A stretch of DNA of 64,000 bases from an uncultured Bacteroidota bacterium. Its GTDB lineage: Bacteria; Bacteroidota; Bacteroidia; Flavobacteriales_D; Sanyastnellaceae. Both the position numbers and the translations under genes were made by a program. The notes beneath the pieces were generated by a model. It searched no databases. It was not told the origin of the DNA and was given only the letters and a program-made list of their open reading frames with translations. Below, one piece after another: positions 53,264-61,511 of the stretch. The stretch spans positions 1 to 64,000 of the forward strand of contig CAIZGX010000084.1 in assembly GCA_903932685.1 (NCBI GenBank), given 5' to 3'. Each line of letters starts with the position of its first letter. Position 1 is the first letter of the stretch.

Positions 53264-54229
53264 ATGTTTAGGAGACTTTTTTTCACATTAAGCGTTGTGC
53301 TACTCGGCACCACTTCCTATGCCCAACCATCGGGGTATTTAGAATCTGCCCTTGAGATGATGGCCGACACGACTTCATGGTTGAACGCTTTAGAATACAT
53401 GAAGTCCAAAAAAGTCACCATATACCCCACTCCGAATTTACCGAACATTAACCTCGATCTAAAAGGACTTTCAGATTCACTATCCACTATTCCGAGTTAT
53501 GCAAATTACCAAAATTGGGACATTCAAAACATTTGGCACAAGAAGCGGAATGTGAACTTCCAAAACGATTCAGCGCTCATTTTTCAGCTCATAGTTGATT
53601 CGTGTGACTTCGTATTTCCAACGGACATAGGAAGACAGACATCGCCATTCGGGCCAAGATGGGGTCGACTTCACGCGGGTTTGGATTTGGATTTAGACAC
53701 GGGCGATCCTGTTTATAGCATGTTTGAGGGACTCGTCCGCATTTCTCAGTTTAGCGACACCTATGGCAATGTTGTAGTTGTGCGTCACCCGAACGGCCTA
53801 GAAACATTGTATGCCCACATGTCTGCAAGAATGGTAGTGCCGGGACAGTACGTTCAGGCAGGGAATATGCTTGGTTTGGGAGGAAACACCGGCAGGTCAT
53901 ACGGGGCTCATCTTCACTTTGAAACGCGCTACCTAGGAAATCCCTTTGACCCCGCGTATTTGATTACCCCGAATCAAAAGGCCTTGAAATCTAATGTATT
54001 CGAACTTACAAAAAAGAAACTCAGCGCTCCGACAAACCCACCTGCTGCGCCAACAACAAACAACAACTCGAAAGGAAATTCAGGAAACAAATATCACACT
54101 GTCAAGCGCGGCGACACCCTTTCCTCTATTGCCGCTAAGAACCGAACTACGGTGTCTAAGCTCTGTAAACTGAACAAAATTAAGGCTACGACGAATTTAA
54201 AAATCGGGCAAAAAATTAAAGTCCGATAG
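53264..54229 (+). CDS. Exported M23 peptidase with C-terminal LysM
   Basis: A 321-residue cell-wall endopeptidase-like protein. Signal peptide (MFRRLFFTLSVVLLGTTSYAQ); M23/LytM domain (about 115-240) with TSPFGPRWGRLHAGLDLDLDTGD (Zn ligands His and Asp), YAHMSAR, and GAHLHFETR (HxH), all catalytic residues present; an Asn/Pro-rich linker; then LysM (YHTVKRGDTLSSIAAKN, LKIGQKIKV) for peptidoglycan binding. It probably cuts cross-links during growth or division. ATG at 53264 chosen over a TTG 9 nt earlier. Confidence 0.92.
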   Translation: MFRRLFFTLSVVLLGTTSYAQPSGYLESALEMMADTTSWLNALEYMKSKKVTIYPTPNLPNINLDLKGLSDSLSTIPSYANYQNWDIQNIWHKKRNVNFQNDSALIFQLIVDSCDFVFPTDIGRQTSPFGPRWGRLHAGLDLDLDTGDPVYSMFEGLVRISQFSDTYGNVVVVRHPNGLETLYAHMSARMVVPGQYVQAGNMLGLGGNTGRSYGAHLHFETRYLGNPFDPAYLITPNQKALKSNVFELTKKKLSAPTNPPAAPTTNNNSKGNSGNKYHTVKRGDTLSSIAAKNRTTVSKLCKLNKIKATTNLKIGQKIKVR

Positions 54230-54309
54230 ATCTTCGACTTATCTTTACCCTTGACACTTCTATTTCCGTTTAACCAAGAACAAAAAGTAGACTTTGATGT
54301 TTTGTAATT

Positions 54310-55785
54310 ATGAGTAAACGAGTTGCCGTCATAGGTGCTGGATTCGCTGGATTATCCGCTGCATGTAGATTGGCTCAACTGGGCTTCGAGACACATGTGT
54401 TTGAGAAACATTCAACACCTGGCGGAAGATGTAGGGTTTTTGAAAAAGAAGGATTCACCTTCGATATGGGGCCAAGCTGGTATTGGATGCCCGAGATTTT
54501 CGATCAGTTTTTTGAGCAATACGGTGAAAAAAGAAGCGATTATTACACATTAGAGAGATTAGACCCTTCTTATCGCGTGTATTTTTCAAACAAGATCCTG
54601 GATATCCCAGCCTCAGCCGATGAGCTCGGAGAGAAACTTGAAGCAATAGAACCCGGCAGTAAAGAAAATCTCAAGAAGTTTCTTGCTGAAGCCAAATACA
54701 AATACGATACAGGCATGGGCGAGTTCGTTTGGAAGCCGTCCCTTTCTGCCAAAGAATTTTTAGACCTAAAGCTTCTCAAAGCCGCCGTGCGCATTCATCT
54801 CTTCAATTCAATTTCATCACACATCCGGAAATACTTCAAGCATCCAGAAATTATTCAATTGCTAGAATTTCCAGTTCTTTTCCTAGGAGCTAAACCAGAC
54901 AAAACCCCAGCTCTCTATAGCTTAATGAACTACGCCGATATTGAATTGGGCACTTGGTATCCCCAGAAGGGAATGGGAGAAATTCCCAAAGCCATGGAAA
55001 AAGTGGCGAAAAAACTGGGCGTAACATTTCACTACAACAATACTGTCACACAGATTGAATCGCTCCACGGTAAGGCCAAGCGACTGATTACTTCATCTGG
55101 AAATTTCGAAATTGATGCAATCATTGCAGGGGCAGATTACCACCACGTGGAAACCAAAATGCTGGAGCCAAACGACCGTTCTCACTCCGACGATTATTGG
55201 AATTCTAGAACAATGTCTCCATCTTCGTTATTGTTCTACCTTGGTGTGAACAAGCGTGTGAAGAATCTCCTTCATCACAATTTGTTTTTCGACGAGCCTT
55301 TCGATCAACATGCCAAAGAAATTTACGACAACCCCCAATGGCCTACTCAACCGCTCTTCTATGCATGCGTTCCTTCGATAACTGACAAGACCGTCGCTCC
55401 TGAAAACTGTGAAAACATTTTTTTATTGGTTCCCGTTGCTCCTGATTTGACTAGTGATGAAACATTGCGAGACAAGTACCTTCAAAACATGCTGGACCGT
55501 CTTGAAAAAAGAACGGGTGAGTCCATTCGCGAAAATATTATTTACAAAAGAAGCTTTGCTCACGAAGAGTTTATTTCTGAATACAACAGTTTCAAAGGCA
55601 ATGCCTATGGATTAGCTAATACCTTAAAACAAACGGCTATCTTGAAACCTTCCATGAGAAGTAAAAAATTAAGCAACTTGTTTTATGCCGGACAATTAAC
55701 TGTTCCAGGTCCCGGAATGCCTCCAAGTATCATTAGTGGACAACTTGCTGCCGAGACCATGAATAAACTTCTTTTTCAATCATAA
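54310..55785 (+). CDS. crtI: Phytoene desaturase
   Basis: FAD-dependent enzyme that makes lycopene from phytoene by four desaturations. The 491-residue protein has the dinucleotide loop VIGAGFAGLSAACRLAQLG (6-24), HSTPGGRCRVFEKEGFTFDMGPSW, and the C-terminal bacterial phytoene desaturase signature NLFYAGQLTVPGPGMPPSIISGQLAAE. First gene of the carotenoid operon; crtB begins 4 nt after its stop. Confidence 0.95.
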   Translation: MSKRVAVIGAGFAGLSAACRLAQLGFETHVFEKHSTPGGRCRVFEKEGFTFDMGPSWYWMPEIFDQFFEQYGEKRSDYYTLERLDPSYRVYFSNKILDIPASADELGEKLEAIEPGSKENLKKFLAEAKYKYDTGMGEFVWKPSLSAKEFLDLKLLKAAVRIHLFNSISSHIRKYFKHPEIIQLLEFPVLFLGAKPDKTPALYSLMNYADIELGTWYPQKGMGEIPKAMEKVAKKLGVTFHYNNTVTQIESLHGKAKRLITSSGNFEIDAIIAGADYHHVETKMLEPNDRSHSDDYWNSRTMSPSSLLFYLGVNKRVKNLLHHNLFFDEPFDQHAKEIYDNPQWPTQPLFYACVPSITDKTVAPENCENIFLLVPVAPDLTSDETLRDKYLQNMLDRLEKRTGESIRENIIYKRSFAHEEFISEYNSFKGNAYGLANTLKQTAILKPSMRSKKLSNLFYAGQLTVPGPGMPPSIISGQLAAETMNKLLFQS

Positions 55786-55789
55786 TATC

Positions 55790-56632
55790 ATGACAGGAAA
55801 ACCACTATTCGACAGCGTTTCCTTCGATTGCAGTAAGCTAACCACCCATGCTTACAGCACCAGCTTCAGCCTTGGCATTCGAACCCTTGGAAAAGAAATC
55901 AGAAATCCCATTTATGCTATATACGGCTTCGTGCGTTTCGCTGATGAAATTGTAGATACTTTTCACGAATATGAAAAGCACGAACTCATGGAACGCTTCC
56001 GCAAAGACACTGTGCTTGCAATTGAAGAGCGTATTTCTTTGAACCCTATTTTGAATGCCTTTCAACACACGTATCACAAGTTTAATTTGGAATGGGAACT
56101 TGTAGATACTTTTTTGAAGAGTATGGAAATGGATCTTCACCAAATGGAACATGACCGTGATTCATACGAAACATACATTCTTGGTTCTGCGGAAGTGGTT
56201 GGACTCATGTGTTTGCATGTTTTTGTGAATGGAAATCAATCGGAATATGAAAAGTTAAAACCCTCTGCCATGAAGCTTGGTGCTGCATTCCAGAAGATAA
56301 ACTTCCTACGCGATTTACATGCAGATTATAACGCCTTAGGTAGAGTCTATTTTCCTAATGTAGACATGACGCATTTCGATGAACCCACGAAAAAAGCTAT
56401 TGAAAAAGAAATTAAAGAAGATTTTAGACTTGCCTACATCGGGGTTCTTCAACTTCCGAAGGAAGCCAGATTCGGTGTACTCATTGCATTCAAATATTAT
56501 TACAAATTGTTTCTTAAAATACAAGCACTTCCCTGCGAAAGAATTTTAAAAGAGCGCATTCGGGTAGCGAATCCAAAGAAAATTGCACTGCTTGCGAAAA
56601 CCTATCTACAGCACAACTTAAATTTACTCTAA
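55790..56632 (+). CDS. crtB: Phytoene synthase
   Basis: Condenses two geranylgeranyl diphosphates to phytoene. The 280-residue protein has the two Asp-rich motifs of trans-isoprenyl head-to-head synthases: GFVRFADEIVDTFHEYE and LRDLHADYNALGRVYFP, plus YEKHELMERF and the Cys-Val motif VVGLMCLHVF. Overlaps the next gene by 1 nt (TAATG). Confidence 0.95.
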   Translation: MTGKPLFDSVSFDCSKLTTHAYSTSFSLGIRTLGKEIRNPIYAIYGFVRFADEIVDTFHEYEKHELMERFRKDTVLAIEERISLNPILNAFQHTYHKFNLEWELVDTFLKSMEMDLHQMEHDRDSYETYILGSAEVVGLMCLHVFVNGNQSEYEKLKPSAMKLGAAFQKINFLRDLHADYNALGRVYFPNVDMTHFDEPTKKAIEKEIKEDFRLAYIGVLQLPKEARFGVLIAFKYYYKLFLKIQALPCERILKERIRVANPKKIALLAKTYLQHNLNLL

Positions 56633-57147
56633 TGAAATTGGTGGTTGGAAAGTCATTCGCAGTGATTCTATTTCTTTGTATTTACCAAACAACACTTGGA
56701 CAAGAAATTCAATGTCAGAAATTATTTATTGCTGCGCAAAATGAACCTGCTAAACAAGAGTTCTACAATTACTGCGCAAACCTATCAAATAGAAATAATA
56801 CACAACAAGCATATTTCGGAGTAGCCACAGCCATGTACGCTGAACTTGTTTCAAACCCCGCAGATAAACTCAGTTACTTCAGTCGTGGAAAAGATCTGTT
56901 AGAAAAAGCGATAGCCAATGATTATTGGAATGAAGAATTACGCTTTCTACGATATTCTGTTCAAGACAAGGCGCCTTGGATGTTGCAATACCATGATAAA
57001 TTAGACGAAGATTCTTATTACATTTTTCAGTCGCTTTCTTCCGGGAAAATGAATAAGAGCAAAGCATTTTGGAAGATCGTGATTCAGTTCATGATTCACA
57101 GTGAAAACATTAGTGCAGACCTAAAAGCTAAATACAGCCAATTGTGA
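56632..57147 (+). CDS. Exported protein of unknown function in the carotenoid operon
   Basis: A 171-residue protein with a probable signal peptide (SFAVILFLCIYQTTLGQ) and a mature part with helical, TPR-like content (QQAYFGVATAMYAELVSNPADKLSYFSRGKDLLEKAI). It has no recognised catalytic motif. Overlaps crtB by 1 nt and idi by 4 nt, so it is translated within the operon. Homologues in this spot are, to my recollection, found in other Bacteroidota crt clusters. Role in pigment assembly or membrane placement is speculative. Confidence 0.7.
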   Translation: MKLVVGKSFAVILFLCIYQTTLGQEIQCQKLFIAAQNEPAKQEFYNYCANLSNRNNTQQAYFGVATAMYAELVSNPADKLSYFSRGKDLLEKAIANDYWNEELRFLRYSVQDKAPWMLQYHDKLDEDSYYIFQSLSSGKMNKSKAFWKIVIQFMIHSENISADLKAKYSQL

Positions 57148-57665
57148 TAGAATTTGTAGTCCTTGTAGACGAGCAAGACAACGCCATTGGAAAAATGGAA
57201 AAACAACAAGCCCACGTTGAAGGAGTCTTGCATAGAGCTTTTTCAATTTTCATTTTCAATTCAGACAAAGAGTTGCTTCTTCAAAAAAGAGCCTCGTCGA
57301 AATATCATTGCGGAGGACTCTGGACCAACACTTGTTGCTCGCACCCGAGAGAAAACGAAAATGTTTTAGAAGCCGCAAATAGAAGATTAAAAGAAGAGAT
57401 GGGAATGCAGAGTTTGCTAATGCCTATCTTCACATTTGTATACAAGGCAGAATTTGCAAACGGCTTAACAGAGCACGAGTTCGATCATGTTTTTTTCGGC
57501 GTATCGAATCAATTGCCTTCCATCAATCTTGAGGAAGTTGAAGATTATCGATTTGTTGGGATGGAAGAACTTCAGCTCGAAATAAAAAAATCGCCGCAGA
57601 ACTTCACTCCGTGGTTCCTCATTGCACTAGACCGAGTAAATGAATTTAATGCACTTCAATCATGA
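57144..57665 (+). CDS. idi: Isopentenyl-diphosphate delta-isomerase (type 1, Nudix)
   Basis: Interconverts IPP and DMAPP. The 173-residue protein has HRAFSIFIFNSDKELLLQKRA, the catalytic Cys and metal His in NTCCSHPRENE, Nudix-like RLKEEMG, and the YKAEFANGLTEHEFDHVF stretch with acidic metal ligands. Starts with GTG (GTGA overlap with the preceding stop). Supplies C5 units to the crt enzymes; partner of ispH at the window edge. Confidence 0.94.
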   Translation: MIEFVVLVDEQDNAIGKMEKQQAHVEGVLHRAFSIFIFNSDKELLLQKRASSKYHCGGLWTNTCCSHPRENENVLEAANRRLKEEMGMQSLLMPIFTFVYKAEFANGLTEHEFDHVFFGVSNQLPSINLEEVEDYRFVGMEELQLEIKKSPQNFTPWFLIALDRVNEFNALQS

Positions 57666-58135
57666 CACTAAACATTGCCCTAGTAGTTATCACGTTTCTT
57701 GTTATGGAAGGAATGGCATGGCTTACGCACAAATTCGTGATGCACGGATTCATGTGGTATTTCCACGAAGATCACCACCAACCCACGCCCGGGTTTTTTG
57801 AAAAGAACGATGTTTTCTTTCTCATCTACGCTATTCCAAGTTGGCTGTTAATCATGTTCGGCATGATGAATGGCAATGACTTCCGCACATTCATTGGTTT
57901 CGGAATTCTAGCCTACGGTATTGGATATTTCTTGGTGCACGAAGTGCTCATTCACCGCAGATTTCATTGGTTCGACAAAACCGACAACCTCTACTTTCGA
58001 GCCATTCGCAAAGCGCACAAGGTTCATCACAAGAATCAATTCAAAGAAGAAGCAGAATGTTTCGGAATGCTTATCGTTCCATTCAAATATTTCAAAGCTG
58101 AACTGAAATTCAAACAAGCAAAGGCTTCCAAATGA
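57662..58135 (+). CDS. crtZ: Beta-carotene 3-hydroxylase
   Basis: Di-iron membrane hydroxylase that turns beta-carotene into zeaxanthin. The 157-residue protein has four His clusters, LTHKFVMH, FHEDHHQP, HEVLIHRRFH and HKVHHKN, and about four hydrophobic spans. ATGA overlaps with both idi and the cyclase gene. Predicted product of the operon is zeaxanthin because no ketolase gene is seen. Confidence 0.94.
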   Translation: MTLNIALVVITFLVMEGMAWLTHKFVMHGFMWYFHEDHHQPTPGFFEKNDVFFLIYAIPSWLLIMFGMMNGNDFRTFIGFGILAYGIGYFLVHEVLIHRRFHWFDKTDNLYFRAIRKAHKVHHKNQFKEEAECFGMLIVPFKYFKAELKFKQAKASK

Positions 58136-58881
58136 ATCCGAAATACGCTTACCTTTTAGTTGATCTCTTCTGCCTCTCTGGCCCATTCTTTCTTAGCTTT
58201 CACAAGAGCGTTGCCTTTTACAAAAACTTCAAAGCACTTTTCGTTGGTCTTCTTTTCATGTGTGCGGTTTATCTCCCTTGGGACATACTCTTCACGTATT
58301 GGGGAATCTGGAATTTCAATTCGAATTATACACTAACTCCAAGATGGTTCCTATTACCAATTGAAGAATGGCTATTCTTCATTGCTGTTCCCTTTGCATG
58401 TGTATTCACTTTCGAATGCGTTCGATACTTTAAAAAATCGGCTCCATCAAAAAGATTCACTTCAGTTATCGGAACATCCATTGCGCTTGTCGCAGCATGC
58501 CTCTGCGTCTATGCCGGTATAGAAGAACTTTGGTATACGTTCGGTGCAACACTTCTTTGCGCAGGTTTATTGCTTTTCCACCTGCAACGAAAATCAGAAT
58601 TTCTATCATATTTTCTCTACGCTTGGCTCATTCTCTTGATTCCGTTTTTCATTTCGAATGGAGTACTTACCGGATTACATTTTTATAAATACGATCTAAT
58701 TAACACTTCCAAAGTAGAAATTTCCGAAGCTATTGTGCGATACAACAATCAATTCAATTTAGGCATTCGCATTTGGAGTGTACCTATGGAAGATTTCTTT
58801 TATGGATTAGCAATGGTACTTTTGACACTCACACCATACGAGCATTTCCGTTTGAAGTGGAAATCTAAAACTTCACTATAA
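58132..58881 (+). CDS. crtYcd: Lycopene cyclase, fused CrtYc-CrtYd type
   Basis: Cyclises lycopene to beta-carotene. A 249-residue membrane protein with about seven spans. Two related halves are visible: PWDILFTYWGIWNF and LPIEEWLFFIAVPF in the first; the second repeats the NGVLTG and PMEDFFYGLAMVLL pattern. This is the heterodimer-type cyclase in single-chain form, unrelated to flavoprotein CrtY. Last gene of the operon, overlapping the end of the convergent EEP gene by 17 nt. Confidence 0.88.
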   Translation: MNPKYAYLLVDLFCLSGPFFLSFHKSVAFYKNFKALFVGLLFMCAVYLPWDILFTYWGIWNFNSNYTLTPRWFLLPIEEWLFFIAVPFACVFTFECVRYFKKSAPSKRFTSVIGTSIALVAACLCVYAGIEELWYTFGATLLCAGLLLFHLQRKSEFLSYFLYAWLILLIPFFISNGVLTGLHFYKYDLINTSKVEISEAIVRYNNQFNLGIRIWSVPMEDFFYGLAMVLLTLTPYEHFRLKWKSKTSL

Positions 58882-59986
58882 CAGGTCTGTGATCTGAGGC
58901 GCCGGCTTCGCTGGTTGCGTATGAGTTTGCTCGCAGCCCTTTGCTATGCAATACATAATCGATGCGCAATCCCAAGAGCGGCCCCCTATAGGTACTGCCA
59001 ATTCCTTTTCCAGCATCTTGAAAACTATCTTCTAGACTTCTCGTCAGCCGATTGTAGGTATACGAAATGGGGGGGTCATTAAAGTCACCAGCAACAATGA
59101 CCTTATACTTGCACGACTCTATGTGCGCCGCAAGCACATTAACCTGTTGCGAGCGTTTCAAAGATGATCGATACAATTGAATAAACAGAGGTTTACTCTC
59201 ATTTTGAATTTCATTCATGTCAATATTCTCATCGAATAATTGCAGCGATTTCTTCTTTAATCGAAAACTTTGAAGATGTGCGTTGTATACGCGAACAGTA
59301 TCACTTCCAGCGAGAACATCCATGTAAATACAAAAATTATTTACTTCATTTTCGAATGGAACTTGACCTTGACTTACAACAGGATAATTGGAAAAAATTA
59401 CTAATCCAAATCTTCCTCCATCGGAAAGCACATGTGTCGTTCTTTCATGAACGGCGTATCCCGAAAGAATTTCGTTTCGCGATTGCTCCGACAAAAAATC
59501 ACCCCCGTTGGTATTCCAATAACACTCTTGCAAACAAAGAATGTTCGGTTTTACATTTTGAATTTCATTCAGTATACCATCTCTATTTCTTTTCGCATTC
59601 TCACCGTCGTAATAACCCATAAGGTGAGTGTTGTGGGTCATTAAAGTCATTCCCAATTCCTTCGATTGATCGTTTCCGCTTGAACTGAAATTAAAAAAAG
59701 AGAGTAAATCTGGAAGTGAAAAGAAAAAACAAGCTCCAATTGCAATCAGCCATTTCCATTCTTTTCGAAAAGCCATAACTACTGCTGCAAATAAAAACAG
59801 AAGTAACAAGGGCCAAAAGAACAAACCCAACACACTAAAGAACATAAACACACTTGGAGTAAAATGCGCCGAGGTATAAGACAACAAATAAAATGAAATG
59901 ACAACAAGACTATACAAGCGAAATGCAAAACGCACGAACTTGCCCCAATGGCTCAACTTCTTTATTTCTTTCGCTGGGGACTCCAT
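58865..59986 (-). CDS. Membrane-anchored endonuclease/exonuclease/phosphatase-family protein
   Basis: A 373-residue protein. Three hydrophobic segments fill residues 20-110; the EEP catalytic domain follows: MTHNTHLMGYY, CLQECYWN (metal Glu), YNAHLQSFR, VAGDFNDPP (catalytic Asp and Asn) and the final ASDHRPVIV (catalytic Asp-His). The membrane location suggests that it acts at the periplasmic face on DNA, sugar or lipid phosphates; the substrate is unknown. Its start overlaps the stop of the rhomboid gene by 1 nt. Confidence 0.85.
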   Translation of the reverse strand: MESPAKEIKKLSHWGKFVRFAFRLYSLVVISFYLLSYTSAHFTPSVFMFFSVLGLFFWPLLLLFLFAAVVMAFRKEWKWLIAIGACFFFSLPDLLSFFNFSSSGNDQSKELGMTLMTHNTHLMGYYDGENAKRNRDGILNEIQNVKPNILCLQECYWNTNGGDFLSEQSRNEILSGYAVHERTTHVLSDGGRFGLVIFSNYPVVSQGQVPFENEVNNFCIYMDVLAGSDTVRVYNAHLQSFRLKKKSLQLFDENIDMNEIQNESKPLFIQLYRSSLKRSQQVNVLAAHIESCKYKVIVAGDFNDPPISYTYNRLTRSLEDSFQDAGKGIGSTYRGPLLGLRIDYVLHSKGLRANSYATSEAGASDHRPVIVKF

Positions 59987-60828
59987 TATTTTTCTTTTTG
60001 CTGCTCTAAAAATGTTTTTTCTTTCGATGAAAGACTTTCAAATCCTGAACGAGAAATTTTATCTAAAATTGAGTTCAAATAATCTTCCTTCAATTTACGT
60101 TCTGCGTTAAACTCATCATCTGTCTGAAACCGTTTATTGCTGCGCTTAACCGTAAGTTTCGGCATTGGCCTAAACCACAAAAATATTTTTTGAATCCAAT
60201 TCATTTCAACCCAATTATATTTTTCAGACACTGCCACTAAAGCTCCGCCAAGCGCTCCGCCAATATGTGCAAATAGCGATAAGTTCTGAACTTCGTAATT
60301 CGCAATGTCAATGATTTCCAAAAATAAAAAGACAACGCATCCTAACCAAAAAGACAAACCTCTTTCTCCATTCTTTCCAAATTCGAAAAATAACCAACCC
60401 ACCCAAAGGGCGGTTATTCCCGAAGAAGCTCCAATGAGCGACACCTCCTTTTCAATGCATAAAAGAAAAGCTAGTCCGCACGCAGCGCCTGCTATCCAAT
60501 ATTTCAAAGCATTAAATCCGGCAAACCGCTCCTTCGACCAAAAAATTAAGAGCAACAACAAGAGATAATTCCAAATGAAATGACTAACTTGTGCATGAAA
60601 AAAGCTATAGGTCAACCAGGTCCAAAACCAAGTCAACGATTCACTTTTTGTAGAAAAACAAACATAAGAATCAAAAGCTGCAACATCGACAGCGCCGTCG
60701 GAATTAACAGAAAGTAGAACAACAACTAAGCGCACAATAAAACCAAATGCCAACAACGCGCATAATAATTTCAGTCCAATAGAAGTCCCACGAAAACGAT
60801 CTACCATACTTTCGAATTTTTCTGCCAA
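59986..60828 (-). CDS. Rhomboid-family intramembrane serine protease (second copy)
   Basis: A 280-residue protein with about six membrane spans. The catalytic Ser lies in LIGASSGITALWVGWL and the His in LSLFAHIGGALGGAL, both in proper order; the WxR-type loop 1 region is present in a divergent form. A charged C-terminal tail of about 60 residues (KLTVKRSNKRFQTDDEFN) is cytosolic or periplasmic. It overlaps the first rhomboid gene by 28 nt. Cuts membrane proteins within or near the bilayer; target unknown. Confidence 0.87.
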   Translation of the reverse strand: MAEKFESMVDRFRGTSIGLKLLCALLAFGFIVRLVVVLLSVNSDGAVDVAAFDSYVCFSTKSESLTWFWTWLTYSFFHAQVSHFIWNYLLLLLLIFWSKERFAGFNALKYWIAGAACGLAFLLCIEKEVSLIGASSGITALWVGWLFFEFGKNGERGLSFWLGCVVFLFLEIIDIANYEVQNLSLFAHIGGALGGALVAVSEKYNWVEMNWIQKIFLWFRPMPKLTVKRSNKRFQTDDEFNAERKLKEDYLNSILDKISRSGFESLSSKEKTFLEQQKEK

Positions 60829-61505
60829 TACTTAAGCAGAAGATAACCGAAAAGCATACCCCCCAAATGCGCATAATGCGCTACGTTGTCGCCTGTAGTT
60901 TGACGCATAGCCAAATAGAATTCAATGGCTCCATAAATCATGACGAAATATTTCGCCTTGAGTGGAATAGGTGGAAACAACAACATTAATTCTGTGTTCG
61001 GGAACAACATTCCAAATCCCAATAAAACTCCGAATACAGCACCTGACGCACCTACGACGCCAGTGTTTATTGCAGAATACAATTCAACCATTTGAACTTT
61101 GTAAGCCTTACCTTCTTCCAGCCCCGTGATCATTACCTGATAAACTTCTTTATCAGAAAGGACTTGCATCATCTTCTGAATTTCAAAATAACCAACGCCC
61201 ATGTGTAAGAAAAAAGCTCCCACTCCGCAGGTCATATAATAGATAACAAATTTCTTTGTCCCCCAATAATTCTCCAATGCCGTTCCAAATAAATACAGCG
61301 CATACATATTGAAAAATATGTGCGTGAAATCATGCTGCGAATGCATGAACATGTGCGTAACGATCTGCCATGGACGGAAATTCGGACTCGCAAAATAGTA
61401 GCCTGTTAAAGTGTCGTTTAATCCAGGGACAACGAAGCAGGCTAAATAAATGAGAACATTAATAATTATTATGTTCTTAACCGCCGGAGTAAGATTCATT
61501 CTCAT
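60801..61505 (-). CDS. Rhomboid-family intramembrane serine protease (first copy)
   Basis: A 234-residue protein with six spans. HSQHDFTHIFFNMYALYLFG is the His/Asn segment, catalytic Ser in GVVGASGAVFGVLLGFG, and catalytic His in HYAHLGGMLFGYLLLKY. A second ATG two codons later is possible. Tandem with a second rhomboid, suggesting an old duplication; the two differ in loop and tail. Lies 6 nt after mutL. Confidence 0.88.
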   Translation of the reverse strand: MRMNLTPAVKNIIIINVLIYLACFVVPGLNDTLTGYYFASPNFRPWQIVTHMFMHSQHDFTHIFFNMYALYLFGTALENYWGTKKFVIYYMTCGVGAFFLHMGVGYFEIQKMMQVLSDKEVYQVMITGLEEGKAYKVQMVELYSAINTGVVGASGAVFGVLLGFGMLFPNTELMLLFPPIPLKAKYFVMIYGAIEFYLAMRQTTGDNVAHYAHLGGMLFGYLLLKYWQKNSKVW

Positions 61506-61511
61506 AGTGCT

